A stretch of 64,000 nt of DNA from CAZVEE01 sp964625525 (GCA_964625525.1 CAZVEE010000006.1:10595-74594); one strand, 5' to 3'. Numbered from the stretch's first letter, positions 20,301-28,438 are shown. Numbers and translations are program-made. The notes: generated by a model not told the origin, from the sequence alone.

Positions 20301-20612
20301 CTCCACAGCGCTGGAGGGAAACTGGCCCGCCTGTTCCAGATCCAAAGCAGAAGCGCGCGTGGTGGCGCCGATGTGAAAGAGAGTGTCACCACTAACCGGC
20401 GCCGTGGTGTAGGTCACCAGCCCGCCGCCGGACTGACCGATACCGCTCAGCGTAAAATCCACGCCCAGAGTTAAGGTCTGGTCAGGACCACTCACCGGAC
20501 GTTTGATCACTGTCAGTTCGCTAGCGGACAGAATGGTGAACCCATAGGCAAAGGCCACAGTCTGTCCGTCCCCGGCGTGAATGGTCACGCGGGATTCCTG
20601 AGACACGGTCAT
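17388..20612 (-). CDS. Phage tailspike / tail fibre protein
   Basis: A 1074-residue receptor-binding protein. The N-terminal 120 residues match the virion-attachment domain of T7-like tail fibres (FAYGFTILSASELTVIKR, then EEGFDRLTRIAQEQDERIDR). From about residue 260 the sequence (GAYDVLREAP, VVDLPAGLLRLDSGVTL, GTLVEGKGI) looks like the start of a right-handed beta-helix of the pectate-lyase type, as in tailspikes that bind or cut surface polysaccharide. The C-terminal third is Gly/Thr/Asn-rich and ends in short beta-rich modules. AAGGAG precedes the ATG. Whether it has depolymerase activity cannot be told from sequence. Confidence 0.85.
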   Translation of the reverse strand: MTVSQESRVTIHAGDGQTVAFAYGFTILSASELTVIKRPVSGPDQTLTLGVDFTLSGIGQSGGGLVTYTTAPVSGDTLFHIGATTRASALDLEQAGQFPSSAVEEGFDRLTRIAQEQDERIDRTIVTPLGEPAPALPREADRANRLLAFSGDGKTFTPLGNAGVLDSALAAALNTFSLDTIPWVANNGAVRALAKPAGGAAFVFRQGHTAVGDGGDALLYFDAVATDADDGANVLAPTEGGTGRWRKVVQRAVQRVADFGPKIDESADVSAAIQGAYDVLREAPVRDGITPRTNWGRGVVDLPAGLLRLDSGVTLQSTLGTLVEGKGISVTNIRTTADDFVAFDMPIAIHTTVRDLSIEYVPPTPGDHSGWASYSNIAFRFRPVSGGQDLQFINVLAEGFYVVIDIAEEINGDEVFTWNLRGDNNAYMIRVLDNTQATALNFYNTACARTQRALFHAGAGNLVNFWGGDSVNQTPHISLWSQLNKFGDSSLINVIGYKYEYGGARNGVWRTQTMAFVSGTTYTATLTGRPLRGRTTVTAAFSTVDQVARDEHSSTLSDAGVRALAGTNVASGQVDSYGQTASITYTVAPDAAPVIRYFDSQVPKVVEVDGSALCAVHMTRSVLLGGEAGPADPLLFDGEPTLDLGGRTRFVMSECFWRGGLQVERDTSVGVRPEAPTITFRDNHRAPRPQDIWLLEGPQFTGRRPPLIKWRGNANVMDCEIGASWGQQKQGQVTYRTCRLPNRADTAVPFRQALAGSLSFAPGTTKQNLSWGAGTYNNDDKTTAIAANAVGTALPADGDGTEIPAGQYGGWGVDIKDNGSITIVAAPGNLTNGYPTAKIARDAVPPPDFNRFRIAELTVIRTDAPFVVGTTALNATNVTLAVYEYPFATATNGASWAVDLPGAIYFRVHDLVLANERRTGSATGWSGMTVWKDLDTSGNPTGFIMALAVDHATDHERCLSVGEYQRQCLGLLPRSAVLAAGQIWTPNGHHFYRVTTAGTTAGTAPTAYDSATIATAVTDGTAVLRQVASVPATAALPTQGRCYITTFGPANGDRIFGEPQLWVSCVGDYWTTLN

Positions 20613-20623
20613 GGCGTGACTCC

Positions 20624-20782
20624 TTATGAGGGATGAGGATGGCCGCGAGCGTCCACGATGAGGCGGATCAACTGTGCCAGCACCGCGATAAGGTCCGCGC
20701 GGTTGAGATCAGGGGCCAGTTCCAGGCGGGCGGCGATGCCCTCACCGGAAGCCTGGCGCAGTTCAAACAAGCGTTGGGTCAT
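20624..20782 (-). CDS. 52-residue phage protein of unknown function
   Basis: A small frame whose ATG overlaps the stop of the upstream internal virion gene (ATGA) and which ends 11 nt before the tailspike start, so it is coupled to its neighbours. It begins MTQRLFELRQASGEGIAARL and continues with a leucine- and isoleucine-rich helix (LIAVLAQLIRLIVDARG). The packed position argues that it is real. No family is recognised. Confidence 0.55.
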   Translation of the reverse strand: MTQRLFELRQASGEGIAARLELAPDLNRADLIAVLAQLIRLIVDARGHPHPS

Positions 20783-21288
20783 CCGAACAGCTCGGCTGCG
20801 TTGGGCACGGTCAGCGTACCGCCTTCCGCCCGCGGCTCGCCCAACGGACCGCCGAGGTCCTCGCCAAGATTGAGCAATGTGGCGGCGGCCCCAAGACCGG
20901 CGCTGAGGCGGGATTGACGGGCGGCGAAGCGCGCTTGCGCGGCGCGGTTCTCCTGGGCGCGGGCGCGGGTTTCCCCTGCCGTTCGATCCCGGAGGATATC
21001 ACGTTCCAGGGCCTGAGCGAGCGCGGCCTGGGCGTCGAGGCTGGAGCCGGTATCGACGCGCACGCCGCTTGCCGACTGGCGTGCGGTGGCGTCACCAAGA
21101 ACGCGGCGTGCCTCCTGGCGGGCGGTCTCCTCGCGGGCGCTCGCGGCCCGGCGTTCAGCGCGGGCGGCCCGGCGCGCGCCAGTCGCGGTCGCACTGGCGC
21201 TGGCGCCACGCGCCAGGCGGCCGGCGACCTGATTGCCCGAGCGCAAGGCGGTTGTGGTGGCGGCCAGAATGGTGGTGGGTTCGCACAT
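20779..21288 (-). CDS. Internal virion protein (gp14-like)
   Basis: A 169-residue protein starting MCEPTTILAATTTAL, a beginning typical of podovirus internal core proteins related to T7 gp14, followed by a long Ala/Arg/Glu-rich helical region (about 25-130) and a Gly/Leu-rich C-terminus. In T7 such proteins are ejected to help DNA cross the envelope. The larger internal proteins gp15 and gp16, including the transglycosylase, have no counterpart here. AGGGAGA precedes the start. The call rests mainly on position and the N-terminal signature. Confidence 0.6.
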   Translation of the reverse strand: MCEPTTILAATTTALRSGNQVAGRLARGASASATATGARRAARAERRAASAREETARQEARRVLGDATARQSASGVRVDTGSSLDAQAALAQALERDILRDRTAGETRARAQENRAAQARFAARQSRLSAGLGAAATLLNLGEDLGGPLGEPRAEGGTLTVPNAAELFG

Positions 21289-21300
21289 GGCGCATCTCCC

Positions 21301-23517
21301 TTATCGTCCGGGTGCGGTGGAAACGGGAACCAAAGCCAAAATCGTCATCGGATAGGGTTGGTCCTGCACGATCAGCAGGCGTCCGGCATCATCCCAGGGA
21401 CCGGCCAGAGTCACCGTGCGATAACCGTCGGCGAGTTTGGGGCTGCGGTCGAACGCGTCGGCGCCGTCTCGGTCCAGGAGCCATTCGAGCGTTTGGGCAC
21501 TGCGCCCAGTTTTGCCGCCGATACTCCGGCGCAGGAGCACGCGCGCCTCACTGACTTGGCGGCGGCGGGCCTGGGATGTTCCCTGACCGGTGCGCATTTC
21601 GATGGGCAGTGTCTCGATCAGCGAGGTATATCCGAGCCCCACATGCACGATGCCCGCAGCCCATTCAAGACTGATGGCGCCGGCGCTGACAGTCCGATCT
21701 GGATGAGCGATGCCGTCTGCCAGAATGGCAACGGTTTGCCCTTCCAAATGGTCAAGGCCCGATACGATGGTGACCGGTGGCCCGCGATAAGTGAGCGCAC
21801 TGGCCAGATAGACGAACTCCTTGGTGTCAGTGTCGTCAGTGGGCTCGTGGGGGCGCTCCATATACTCGACATAGCGGCGCACACTGCCATTGACCGTGCG
21901 TTCCACCACTTGCCAGACCTCATCACTCAAACCATCCGGATGGGGAATGACTGTGATATCCCGCACCGCGCCCGGGCGCGGATGGCGATGCCAGGCCCAG
22001 ACATCCTGGTCACGCCGATAGGTCAGCCCACAGAGCACACCATCAGCGCGCAGGCACCACACCGTGCGCCAGGGTTCCCGCTGCCAGGCGATCCGCGTGA
22101 AGCCCGACTGAGCCAAGGGATCGCCCTGCCCGATGTGATCGGCAAGCAAGGTCAATTCCCGCGCCGTATACCCGCCAGCGGCCCCGTCGACCGTCAGCTC
22201 TAGGAGTGTGCGTTGATCAGGGGCCAGGAACAGCACCGCATTGCCCACGGCGAGCGGTTGCACCGGTGCCGCACCGTCTTCGGACGCGGGCCGGGCGCGG
22301 ATCCCATCGGGGGTGATGGGGGCCTCGAAATCCCGGCCCGTCGCCATCCATACCACATCGCGGGCGCCCAGAAGCAGCACCGGGGCGTTCATCAGCCAGC
22401 GGACCGCGTTGAGCTGACGCGCCGCCAAAGTGTAGCGGAAGGCTTTGTCTGCCTCGGACCCGGCTTCAAACCGCTCGTAGTTGCCCGCGGCGACCGAGCC
22501 CCAGAACGTCATGGGCCGAGATTGGGAGCCGGCCACCACCAGACGCTGATCGGCGAAGGTCGCAGCGCGGGGATAGCCGCGCCGGTCGGACCAGGCCCCT
22601 TCCGACCAGCGCCAAGTGCCCGCTGTCACGACACTGTCCGGCAGGCGCGCCAGCACTTCCGCTTTCACCTGGGTGGCTGAAATATACTCCGTAATACGCA
22701 CAATACCGAAACCCGAATGGAGATACTCCCACTCAATCCCGGTGCCTGAGCGCCCGTCCCAACTGCGCCCGAAATCATGCACCGGCGGCACAGTGCCTGC
22801 GTCACCATTCTTGGCCGATACCCGGTAAATGCGCCCATCAAAGCGCGCTTGTTCCGGCGTCGGCGTTAGGGAAAAACTCTTGCCCGCTTCCCAGGGTTGC
22901 ACGCCGTTGGGTTCGGTCTCCGCCAGGCGCATCAGCCCACCCACATTGTCCGGGAGCCAGACAAAGTCCAAGGCCGAGAGCGTGATGTCCGATCCGATCA
23001 CGGCAGACGCGGTGATGATCGTGGTCTCAACCAGATTTTCGTCCAGAAACGGACCGTCGGGCGGCGCGAAGAGGCTGACGCTCCAACTGGTATCACTGCT
23101 GCGCGATAAGATGCGGGGCGCGTGATCGGGATGGAACAGATAGATTACATCGGCTTCTTGCACCCAGGTCAGGTCCCGCAATTCCGTATCGGACCAAGGC
23201 GTTACGATCTCATAGGGCGCGCCATTCTGAAGGATCTGTCCGTGGTCGCGGTAAAACCGGGCGTAGAGATCGCCCAATTCGATGACATAAGCATCGAGAC
23301 TGGAAAAGACAAACGGCACCAGGATGGTATCCTTATCGCCGTATTTGGCCGGGGCGACGAAGCGTGTCCCGGGGGAACGGGTGACGCCGCCGGTGACCGC
23401 GACGATGAAGTTTTCGATCCGCCTGGCGCCTGCTTCATGGGCCGCGAGATCAGTGCGGGCGGCGGCTTCCGGGCTCAGCTCTCCCTTCGCGAAACTGCGT
23501 TTGTCTGTGTAGATCAT
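21301..23517 (-). CDS. Tail tubular protein B (nozzle)
   Basis: A 738-residue structural protein of short-tailed phages that forms the tail nozzle, comparable to T7 gp12. The N-terminus MIYTDKRSFAKGELSPEAAA with GARRIENFIVAVTGGVTRSP and GTRFVA is characteristic, as are the mid-protein GYPRAATFADQRLVVAGS and QNRPM-type segment (here QSRPMTFWGS). The ATG overlaps the stop of the upstream tail tubular A gene and follows GGGAGG. Full length, with no sign of decay. Confidence 0.85.
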   Translation of the reverse strand: MIYTDKRSFAKGELSPEAAARTDLAAHEAGARRIENFIVAVTGGVTRSPGTRFVAPAKYGDKDTILVPFVFSSLDAYVIELGDLYARFYRDHGQILQNGAPYEIVTPWSDTELRDLTWVQEADVIYLFHPDHAPRILSRSSDTSWSVSLFAPPDGPFLDENLVETTIITASAVIGSDITLSALDFVWLPDNVGGLMRLAETEPNGVQPWEAGKSFSLTPTPEQARFDGRIYRVSAKNGDAGTVPPVHDFGRSWDGRSGTGIEWEYLHSGFGIVRITEYISATQVKAEVLARLPDSVVTAGTWRWSEGAWSDRRGYPRAATFADQRLVVAGSQSRPMTFWGSVAAGNYERFEAGSEADKAFRYTLAARQLNAVRWLMNAPVLLLGARDVVWMATGRDFEAPITPDGIRARPASEDGAAPVQPLAVGNAVLFLAPDQRTLLELTVDGAAGGYTARELTLLADHIGQGDPLAQSGFTRIAWQREPWRTVWCLRADGVLCGLTYRRDQDVWAWHRHPRPGAVRDITVIPHPDGLSDEVWQVVERTVNGSVRRYVEYMERPHEPTDDTDTKEFVYLASALTYRGPPVTIVSGLDHLEGQTVAILADGIAHPDRTVSAGAISLEWAAGIVHVGLGYTSLIETLPIEMRTGQGTSQARRRQVSEARVLLRRSIGGKTGRSAQTLEWLLDRDGADAFDRSPKLADGYRTVTLAGPWDDAGRLLIVQDQPYPMTILALVPVSTAPGR

Positions 23518-24116
23518 CGCCGCGCCTCCCACCAGGAGCCTGCCGGCAGATCTTCCGCAGGCGTGCCTTCGCGCGCATCGCTCACTTGGGCATCTTCCAG
23601 GCGGCGGGCAGCCAGAAGGGTCATGGTCTCAAAGAGGCTGCGGGTCTGGGTGACGGGCATGGCCAGATCAGCCGCGAGCCGGGCCACCAGTGCGTCGGTG
23701 AAAACCGGATCGAACAGGCCCACGGCGGTCGTGCGGCTCGTGTACAGAATGTCGAGCGGCGCCGGCAGGTCGCACAAAATCGCTGGCCCCTGATCCGTTG
23801 CCTCGACCACATATTTGCCCGCCTGCCCCGCACCACGGACCCGACGCAGGCGCAGAAGATCCGGCGGCACGAGAAATTGCGCCGTGAAGCCCCAGGCCGG
23901 TGCCGCCGCCATGGCCGGCAACCGCGCGCGCCGCGCGGCGAAATTCCAGGGATAGGCCGCGAGCAGACTATCCCGCCCGCGTGGTAGCGCCAGGCGGCAG
24001 CGGCGCGCGTTTACACTCGCATCCGATGCGACATCTGCGAGCCGTTCCTCAACGCCGAGTAACGACAGCGCCGCATTGCAGAGTTCCGTCTCGCTTTGCG
24101 GTCCCGTCAGGGCCAT
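23514..24116 (-). CDS. Tail tubular protein A (gatekeeper)
   Basis: A 200-residue adaptor between portal and nozzle, similar to T7 gp11. Family features: the N-terminal ETELCNAALSLLGVEE and ASVNARRCRLALPRGRDSLL, then YPWNFAARRARL and PPDLLRLRRV, and a DPVFTDALVARLAADLA helix near the end. The ATG at 24116 follows GGAGG; an upstream in-frame ATG would run into the terminator hairpin. It overlaps the next gene by 4 nt. Confidence 0.85.
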   Translation of the reverse strand: MALTGPQSETELCNAALSLLGVEERLADVASDASVNARRCRLALPRGRDSLLAAYPWNFAARRARLPAMAAAPAWGFTAQFLVPPDLLRLRRVRGAGQAGKYVVEATDQGPAILCDLPAPLDILYTSRTTAVGLFDPVFTDALVARLAADLAMPVTQTRSLFETMTLLAARRLEDAQVSDAREGTPAEDLPAGSWWEARR

Positions 24117-24155
24117 GGGTCCCGTCCTCCGACTGCGGATTGCAGATAATGACAA

Positions 24156-24181
24156 AGGGCGGCGGTGTCATCCGCCGCCCT
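24156..24181 (-). terminator. Terminator-like hairpin after the capsid genes
   Basis: AGGGCGGCGG and CCGCCGCCCT form a perfect 10-bp stem with a 6-nt loop; the minus strand continues TTTGTCATT. It lies between the head protein gene and tail tubular A, dividing the operon so that capsid mRNA could be made in excess over tail mRNA, as after the T7 capsid gene. Confidence 0.75.
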
Positions 24182-24202
24182 GCGGTTTGGGGTGGCGCGC
24201 TC

Positions 24203-24691
24203 TTAGTCGAGCGCGTAATAGAGTTCGAGCGAGAGCGTTCCGCCGGTCGTTGCGGCGGCTGTGTAAAGAGTGGCTGTCACGTCGAGTTCACCGCCGGGGT
24301 CGGTGGTCTGGCCAGCGACGAACGACCAGAACGGTGCTCCGATCTTGGCAATGTCGGTGATGAGGCCCGTTCCACTGCCGGCGGCGCCGGCATCCAAAAG
24401 GGCCAGAAAGGCATCGTCATCGTCCGTGATCTGCGGACCGAATAGGCCGAGCTTGAGATCGCTCGCGTTGCCCGACAGATCATCCCAGTAGAGCCGCGAA
24501 ATGGGCAACGGATAGGCGCCCGCCGGCACCCGCCCAAGGCGATAGGTGGAATTCACCGCCGCATTGGCTGTCACTTCCACCGTGTCCAGAATACAGCGCA
24601 CACGGCCACCGAACAGGCCGGCCGGCACCACATCGGGCACCGGTTTGGTGATGTTCGCCATCACCCGCGATCCATCCAGGTTCTCTACCAT
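24203..24691 (-). CDS. Head-associated protein, possibly capsid decoration
   Basis: A 162-residue acidic, beta-rich protein immediately downstream of the capsid gene. It begins MVENLDGSRVMANITKPVPD and has long stretches of short hydrophobic and Gly/Thr residues (VTATLYTAAATTGGTLSLEL). AAGGAGA precedes the ATG. Position and composition suggest a virion surface or stabilising protein, but I recognise no specific family. A terminator-like hairpin follows. Confidence 0.6.
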   Translation of the reverse strand: MVENLDGSRVMANITKPVPDVVPAGLFGGRVRCILDTVEVTANAAVNSTYRLGRVPAGAYPLPISRLYWDDLSGNASDLKLGLFGPQITDDDDAFLALLDAGAAGSGTGLITDIAKIGAPFWSFVAGQTTDPGGELDVTATLYTAAATTGGTLSLELYYALD

Positions 24692-24715
24692 GGCTGAGGT
24701 CTCCTTTCGTCAGGG

Positions 24716-25585
24716 TCAGGATTCATCGCACAGAATGTCCACCACCTTGCGCTTGTCCGTGCGCGTGGCGCCAAAGGATCCGTGCACATAGACCTGGGTG
24801 GCGTAGCTCTTATCCGACCGCTCGGTGATGCGCGCCTCGGTGTCGTTCCAGACACCCAGATGCATCCCAGAGCGCACATAAAGCGGAACGCGACGCTCGC
24901 CGCTCAACAACGGCAGGCGCTCGGAATGGCGGAACTGGACGCCCGCCCATTCGACCAACCGACCATTACGCAGGACCGGTTCGATGTTGTACTCCGACGA
25001 CATGATCTCCATCTCGCCCATGAGATCCGCGTTCTGACGGGCGGTGATGACACAGACCATAGGGTCGTTGTCTACGTCGATTTCGTTGCCCAACAGAATG
25101 GCCTGCGCCTCGCGCAATTTAGCTACGGTTAGGCCTTTGCTGTTAGAGACGATCTGTTGGTTGGTGGTGTCGAAGGATTCGTTCACCGTGCCTTCCTCAC
25201 CGGTCTTGGCGACCCCATAGAAGGCGGCGATGATCTCGTCATCCATGCCTCGGCCTAGCGCATAGGCGCCGTTCTGGGAATAGGCGCCGTCCAGCGCGAT
25301 ACCGGTCTTAAGCTGATCGAAAGTGTCGACCAGATCCGCCCATTCGTAGTCGGACGGATAGACCCAGCGCCGGTCATGAGGTGTTTCGATGATCGGCGTA
25401 TCACCGTGGCGGGTGGTGCGCTTGCGCGCCGTCACGGCGCCAATCTGTTCCACCGGCACGCCCGATTTACCGCGATAACGGCCCTCGGCGACCGTATCAC
25501 GCAGCACGCTGCCACGCTGTTGCAGCAACATTTCCACGTTGTTCTTGTACTCGACGACAAAGGCCGTCTCGACCTGGTTCGACAT
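24716..25585 (-). CDS. Major capsid protein
   Basis: A 289-residue phage capsid protein. It starts MSNQVETAFVVEYKNNVEML and contains RGSVLRDTVAEGRYRGKSG, DRRWVYPSDYEWADLVD and a long E-loop/P-domain-like middle, as in capsid proteins of many short-tailed phages of alphaproteobacteria. The C-terminal MHLGVWNDTEARITERSDKS and VYVHGSFGATR segments are typical of the same group. GGAGGA precedes the ATG. Length and integrity suggest it is functional. Confidence 0.88.
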   Translation of the reverse strand: MSNQVETAFVVEYKNNVEMLLQQRGSVLRDTVAEGRYRGKSGVPVEQIGAVTARKRTTRHGDTPIIETPHDRRWVYPSDYEWADLVDTFDQLKTGIALDGAYSQNGAYALGRGMDDEIIAAFYGVAKTGEEGTVNESFDTTNQQIVSNSKGLTVAKLREAQAILLGNEIDVDNDPMVCVITARQNADLMGEMEIMSSEYNIEPVLRNGRLVEWAGVQFRHSERLPLLSGERRVPLYVRSGMHLGVWNDTEARITERSDKSYATQVYVHGSFGATRTDKRKVVDILCDES

Positions 25586-25616
25586 CCTGTGTCCTCCGGG
25601 TTAAGGGATGATCCGA

Positions 25617-26399
25617 TCAGGCGCTCGGATAGGCGCGGGCCAGGAGGGCGCGGCGGCGGTCCTCCAGACTCTGACGTTCATGGCGGCTTGCGACGTCATC
25701 CTTGGACAGAAGGCCCGCAAGCTGCTGGTTCAGGCGCGCCACTTCCGCGCGCGCGCCATCAGGCGAGAGGCCGTAGCCGCTCTCGCTTTCTCCGCCCAAG
25801 GAATCCTCGGCCATCATCCCACCCAGCCGGTGGAAGAAGCGCACCACCTGCGCATCACCCATGGCGCGGGTCAGGGCCTCCATAGTGGTGCCGTCATCGC
25901 TGAAGGCGTGGGCGGCGCGCCGGGCGAGATCCAAATTGGCGTCATAGGCGCCGCCCCAGTCTTGGCGCAGATCAGCCTCGAGGGCCGCGCCCCCGTCCTG
26001 GGCTGCGTGGGCGTGGGTGGTGAAGGCCTCAGCCTGATACCCGCTGAATGTCTCCAGCAGGCCTTGCGCCTGCCAGGGTGTGAGTTTCAGGCGCGCGGCC
26101 GCCTCGCGAAATGTGCCTTCTAGGGCTTCGTCATAGGGCAGACCGTCTGGCAAGGTGGGCCGCACCAACTCATAGGCCTGCGGATCATCTGGCACCCCCA
26201 ACGCCGCCCAACCGGACCAGGCCGCCGGATCCTCATCGGCGCCGGGCAAGGTGACGGACGCCGGTGTGTTCGCGGCCACCGAGTCCGGTGCCACCGAGTC
26301 TGGTGCCACCGGGTCCAGTGCCACCGGGTCAACTGCCGGCCCACTTGGCATTGGATTGGTTGGGCCGGGATCAAAGGGGGTCGGTGTCGGCTCGGTCAT
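25617..26399 (-). CDS. Scaffolding protein
   Basis: A 260-residue acidic protein directly before the capsid gene, the expected place for a scaffold. The N-terminal third is Pro/Asp/Ala-rich and disordered, with four pentapeptide repeats (DPVAL, DPVAP, DSVAP, DSVAA) encoded by a 15-bp tandem repeat. The rest is helical, with PWQAQGLLETFSGYQAEA and a C-terminal coiled coil (ARAEVARLNQQLAGLL). The ATG at 26399 follows AAGGA and lies inside the end of the upstream gene. The assignment is from position and composition. Confidence 0.72.
   Translation of the reverse strand: MTEPTPTPFDPGPTNPMPSGPAVDPVALDPVAPDSVAPDSVAANTPASVTLPGADEDPAAWSGWAALGVPDDPQAYELVRPTLPDGLPYDEALEGTFREAAARLKLTPWQAQGLLETFSGYQAEAFTTHAHAAQDGGAALEADLRQDWGGAYDANLDLARRAAHAFSDDGTTMEALTRAMGDAQVVRFFHRLGGMMAEDSLGGESESGYGLSPDGARAEVARLNQQLAGLLSKDDVASRHERQSLEDRRRALLARAYPSA
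26275..26334 (-). repeat. Four 15-bp tandem repeats in the scaffold gene
   Basis: Four units based on GCCACCGAGTCCGGT, in frame, give a variable pentapeptide repeat in the disordered N-terminus of the scaffold. Such in-frame arrays can gain or lose units by slippage. Confidence 0.85.
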
Positions 26400-26667
26400 G
26401 GTCCATCCTTTCCTGAAGAGCGCGCAGGTCCGCCCCGGTGAGGGACAGCATGCGCTGGATGTGGAGCCACACGGCCCGCCGGCCTTCATTAAAGGCGGTG
26501 GCATGCGGATCTCCGGGGACGTAAGTTTCTGCGTCTGCGTTACAGAGGCGGGCGAGATCGGCGAGCAGATCGGGACGATTGCGGAAGGCCTCGTCATAGG
26601 CCGCCATCATCGGGCCCGCCTGCCCTCGTTCCGCCCACGGCCGCAGCCAGTCGAGCACTGGTTTCAT
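26371..26667 (-). CDS. Bbp19-like phage protein
   Basis: A 98-residue protein between portal and scaffold. Its central part (LLADLARLCNADAETYVPGD, then TAFNEGRRAVWLHIQRML) matches the small conserved family typified by Bbp19 of a Bordetella podophage; function unknown. The ATG overlaps the portal stop (ATGA), and its own end overlaps the scaffold start by 29 nt. The same gene order occurs in many short-tailed phages. Confidence 0.75.
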   Translation of the reverse strand: MKPVLDWLRPWAERGQAGPMMAAYDEAFRNRPDLLADLARLCNADAETYVPGDPHATAFNEGRRAVWLHIQRMLSLTGADLRALQERMDHDRADTDPL

Positions 26668-28235
26668 GAGGGCTCCTCCGTGGCAGGATCAGACGCCATG
26701 GGCAAAGCGCTGGCCACGGTCGCGAGGGCTCGGGCGGCACGCAGCGCAGTCACATCGCCCTGCCCGCGCACCACATGGGCCGGCACCGCAAAGCCATTGG
26801 CGAGCGCGTCCACCACCGCGTCCGTGTCCACTTTGTCGAGCACGTCCGGGTGCGCGCGGCTCAAGGGATCAAGCACCCCAAGCCAGCGTCCCACGGCCGT
26901 CGCCTCGCTCATGCGCACGGCCTTGGCGAGCGGCGAGACATAGTCGATCTCCAAACGCTCGCCACTCAGTTCAAGGGGCGGTGGCGGCAACACGCCCTTG
27001 CGCCACAACATGCCGAAACGACGTTTGATCAGGGGCGAGAGGAACTCCGTCTGCAAACGGCCAAGATTAGGACCCATGAGGCGCAGCTTTTCCTCTTGGC
27101 GTTCCAGCACTTCTGTCGCGGTCATGGTTGGGCGTTCGGCCAGTTGCAGTACAGAGTGGAACAACGCCTCTCGGATCGCCGCGCGGCGTTCCCGGATCAT
27201 CTCGGCGGTGATATCGAGACGAGCACCGGACTGAAAGGGCTGAATCAGGCTGCGCCCATCGGCGGTCACGGCACCATAGGTGATACCGCCGGGATACATG
27301 CGAATAGGGCTCGCGCGGTTTTCCTTATAGGCCAGCAGCGGAGGTTCGGCGGCGCGTTGGCCCGAGACGATCAGTGTTCGGTTCATCTCGTGCAGCATTT
27401 TAACATCGGCCAGGATGTCCTTGGGCCGGCCGTAGATCTCGCCGGCGGCCACCGCCCAGCGGGGCACCTGATAGGGAAACTCATCGAAGCCACCCCGTGC
27501 CAACCGTTCACCGGTGGTGCGATCCACATAGGTGGCGCGCCAGGCTTTACCACGCAGGCCGATGGCGCCCTTGCGATAGGACGGGTTCGGTTCCACCGCA
27601 TGGACGATCTCAAAAGTCACGTCCAGGTCACCGCCGTCATAGGCTTTGCGCACGGCGGCGGGCACGCGGCGGCCGAACCGTTCCAGCATTTGGCGTGCGC
27701 TCATGCGCGTCAGCCGAAACAGCGTGTCAATCTCGTCATGGGCGTTGGCGGCGATGAAGCATTCGCCCAAGGGCCGCACACTGTCGAAAATGCGCGATGT
27801 GCCGGGCACGTCCTCGGAGTAGAACACGCCGGTGCCAAAGCCCGCCCAGTCCAGATAAAGCGCCGGCACGGCGGCATAGAAACGAGAGCTGCCGGGCTCG
27901 AAACTGGCCCGCAAAATCCGCGAGGCGCGATCAAGCCAAGCACGGGCGCCTGGTAAATCATTCAGCACAGGATCGGAAAAGCGCAGTGTAAACCAGCTTT
28001 CGGCTGGGTTCGTCAGCAGGCCATACACGCCGCCCGCGAAATGCTCCAAGGCCTGGGACGGTGTGTTGTCATAGATCTTGCGATCCCGCCGGGCGCCGGG
28101 CTGGGGCGTGGTGGTAAAGTCTGCGCGCAGGGGAAGGACATTCTCGGCGACGTCCTGCCAGAACGCCTCCCAGGGCGCACGCCGAGTGCGCAGGCGCTCG
28201 AAACGCGCCAGAATTTCAGGCTCTGTGCGGGGCAT
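26664..28235 (-). CDS. Portal (head-tail connector) protein
   Basis: A 523-residue dodecameric portal of the T7-like family. Signatures: ILARFERLRTRRAPWEAFWQ, the conserved RRDRKIYDNTPSQALEHFAG, GVYGLLTNPAESWFTLRFSD, GTGVFYSEDV and a C-terminal region MTATEVLERQEEKLRLMGP. It nucleates head assembly and is the channel for DNA packaging. An AGGA site precedes the ATG. Full length for the family. Confidence 0.92.
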   Translation of the reverse strand: MPRTEPEILARFERLRTRRAPWEAFWQDVAENVLPLRADFTTTPQPGARRDRKIYDNTPSQALEHFAGGVYGLLTNPAESWFTLRFSDPVLNDLPGARAWLDRASRILRASFEPGSSRFYAAVPALYLDWAGFGTGVFYSEDVPGTSRIFDSVRPLGECFIAANAHDEIDTLFRLTRMSARQMLERFGRRVPAAVRKAYDGGDLDVTFEIVHAVEPNPSYRKGAIGLRGKAWRATYVDRTTGERLARGGFDEFPYQVPRWAVAAGEIYGRPKDILADVKMLHEMNRTLIVSGQRAAEPPLLAYKENRASPIRMYPGGITYGAVTADGRSLIQPFQSGARLDITAEMIRERRAAIREALFHSVLQLAERPTMTATEVLERQEEKLRLMGPNLGRLQTEFLSPLIKRRFGMLWRKGVLPPPPLELSGERLEIDYVSPLAKAVRMSEATAVGRWLGVLDPLSRAHPDVLDKVDTDAVVDALANGFAVPAHVVRGQGDVTALRAARALATVASALPMASDPATEEPS

Positions 28236-28252
28236 GGGCGGTGTTCCTGTTC

Positions 28253-28438
28253 CTATTGGCCGAGCAGGGTTCTGGCGGTCACCGGCGCGCGGGTGAGCAC
28301 GCCTTGCGGGCTTGTCAGCAGCGTCTGCGCGGCGCCCCGGCGCAGGCGGCGTCGGCGCGCGTCATCGGCGGCCCGCTGAGCATCTTTAAGACGCGGCGGG
28401 CGTGGCGGGCGCTGGGGTTCAGGCGGGTTGAAGCACAT
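28253..28438 (-). CDS. Small conserved podophage protein
   Basis: A 61-residue protein starting MCFNPPEPQRPPRPPRLKDA and ending LLTSPQGVLTRAPVTARTLL-GQ. This proline-rich start and GxxTLLGQ-type end are shared by short proteins found just upstream of portal genes in many short-tailed phages; their function is unknown. The ATG overlaps the preceding stop by one base, and GGAGATC serves as ribosome site. Confidence 0.7.
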   Translation of the reverse strand: MCFNPPEPQRPPRPPRLKDAQRAADDARRRRLRRGAAQTLLTSPQGVLTRAPVTARTLLGQ

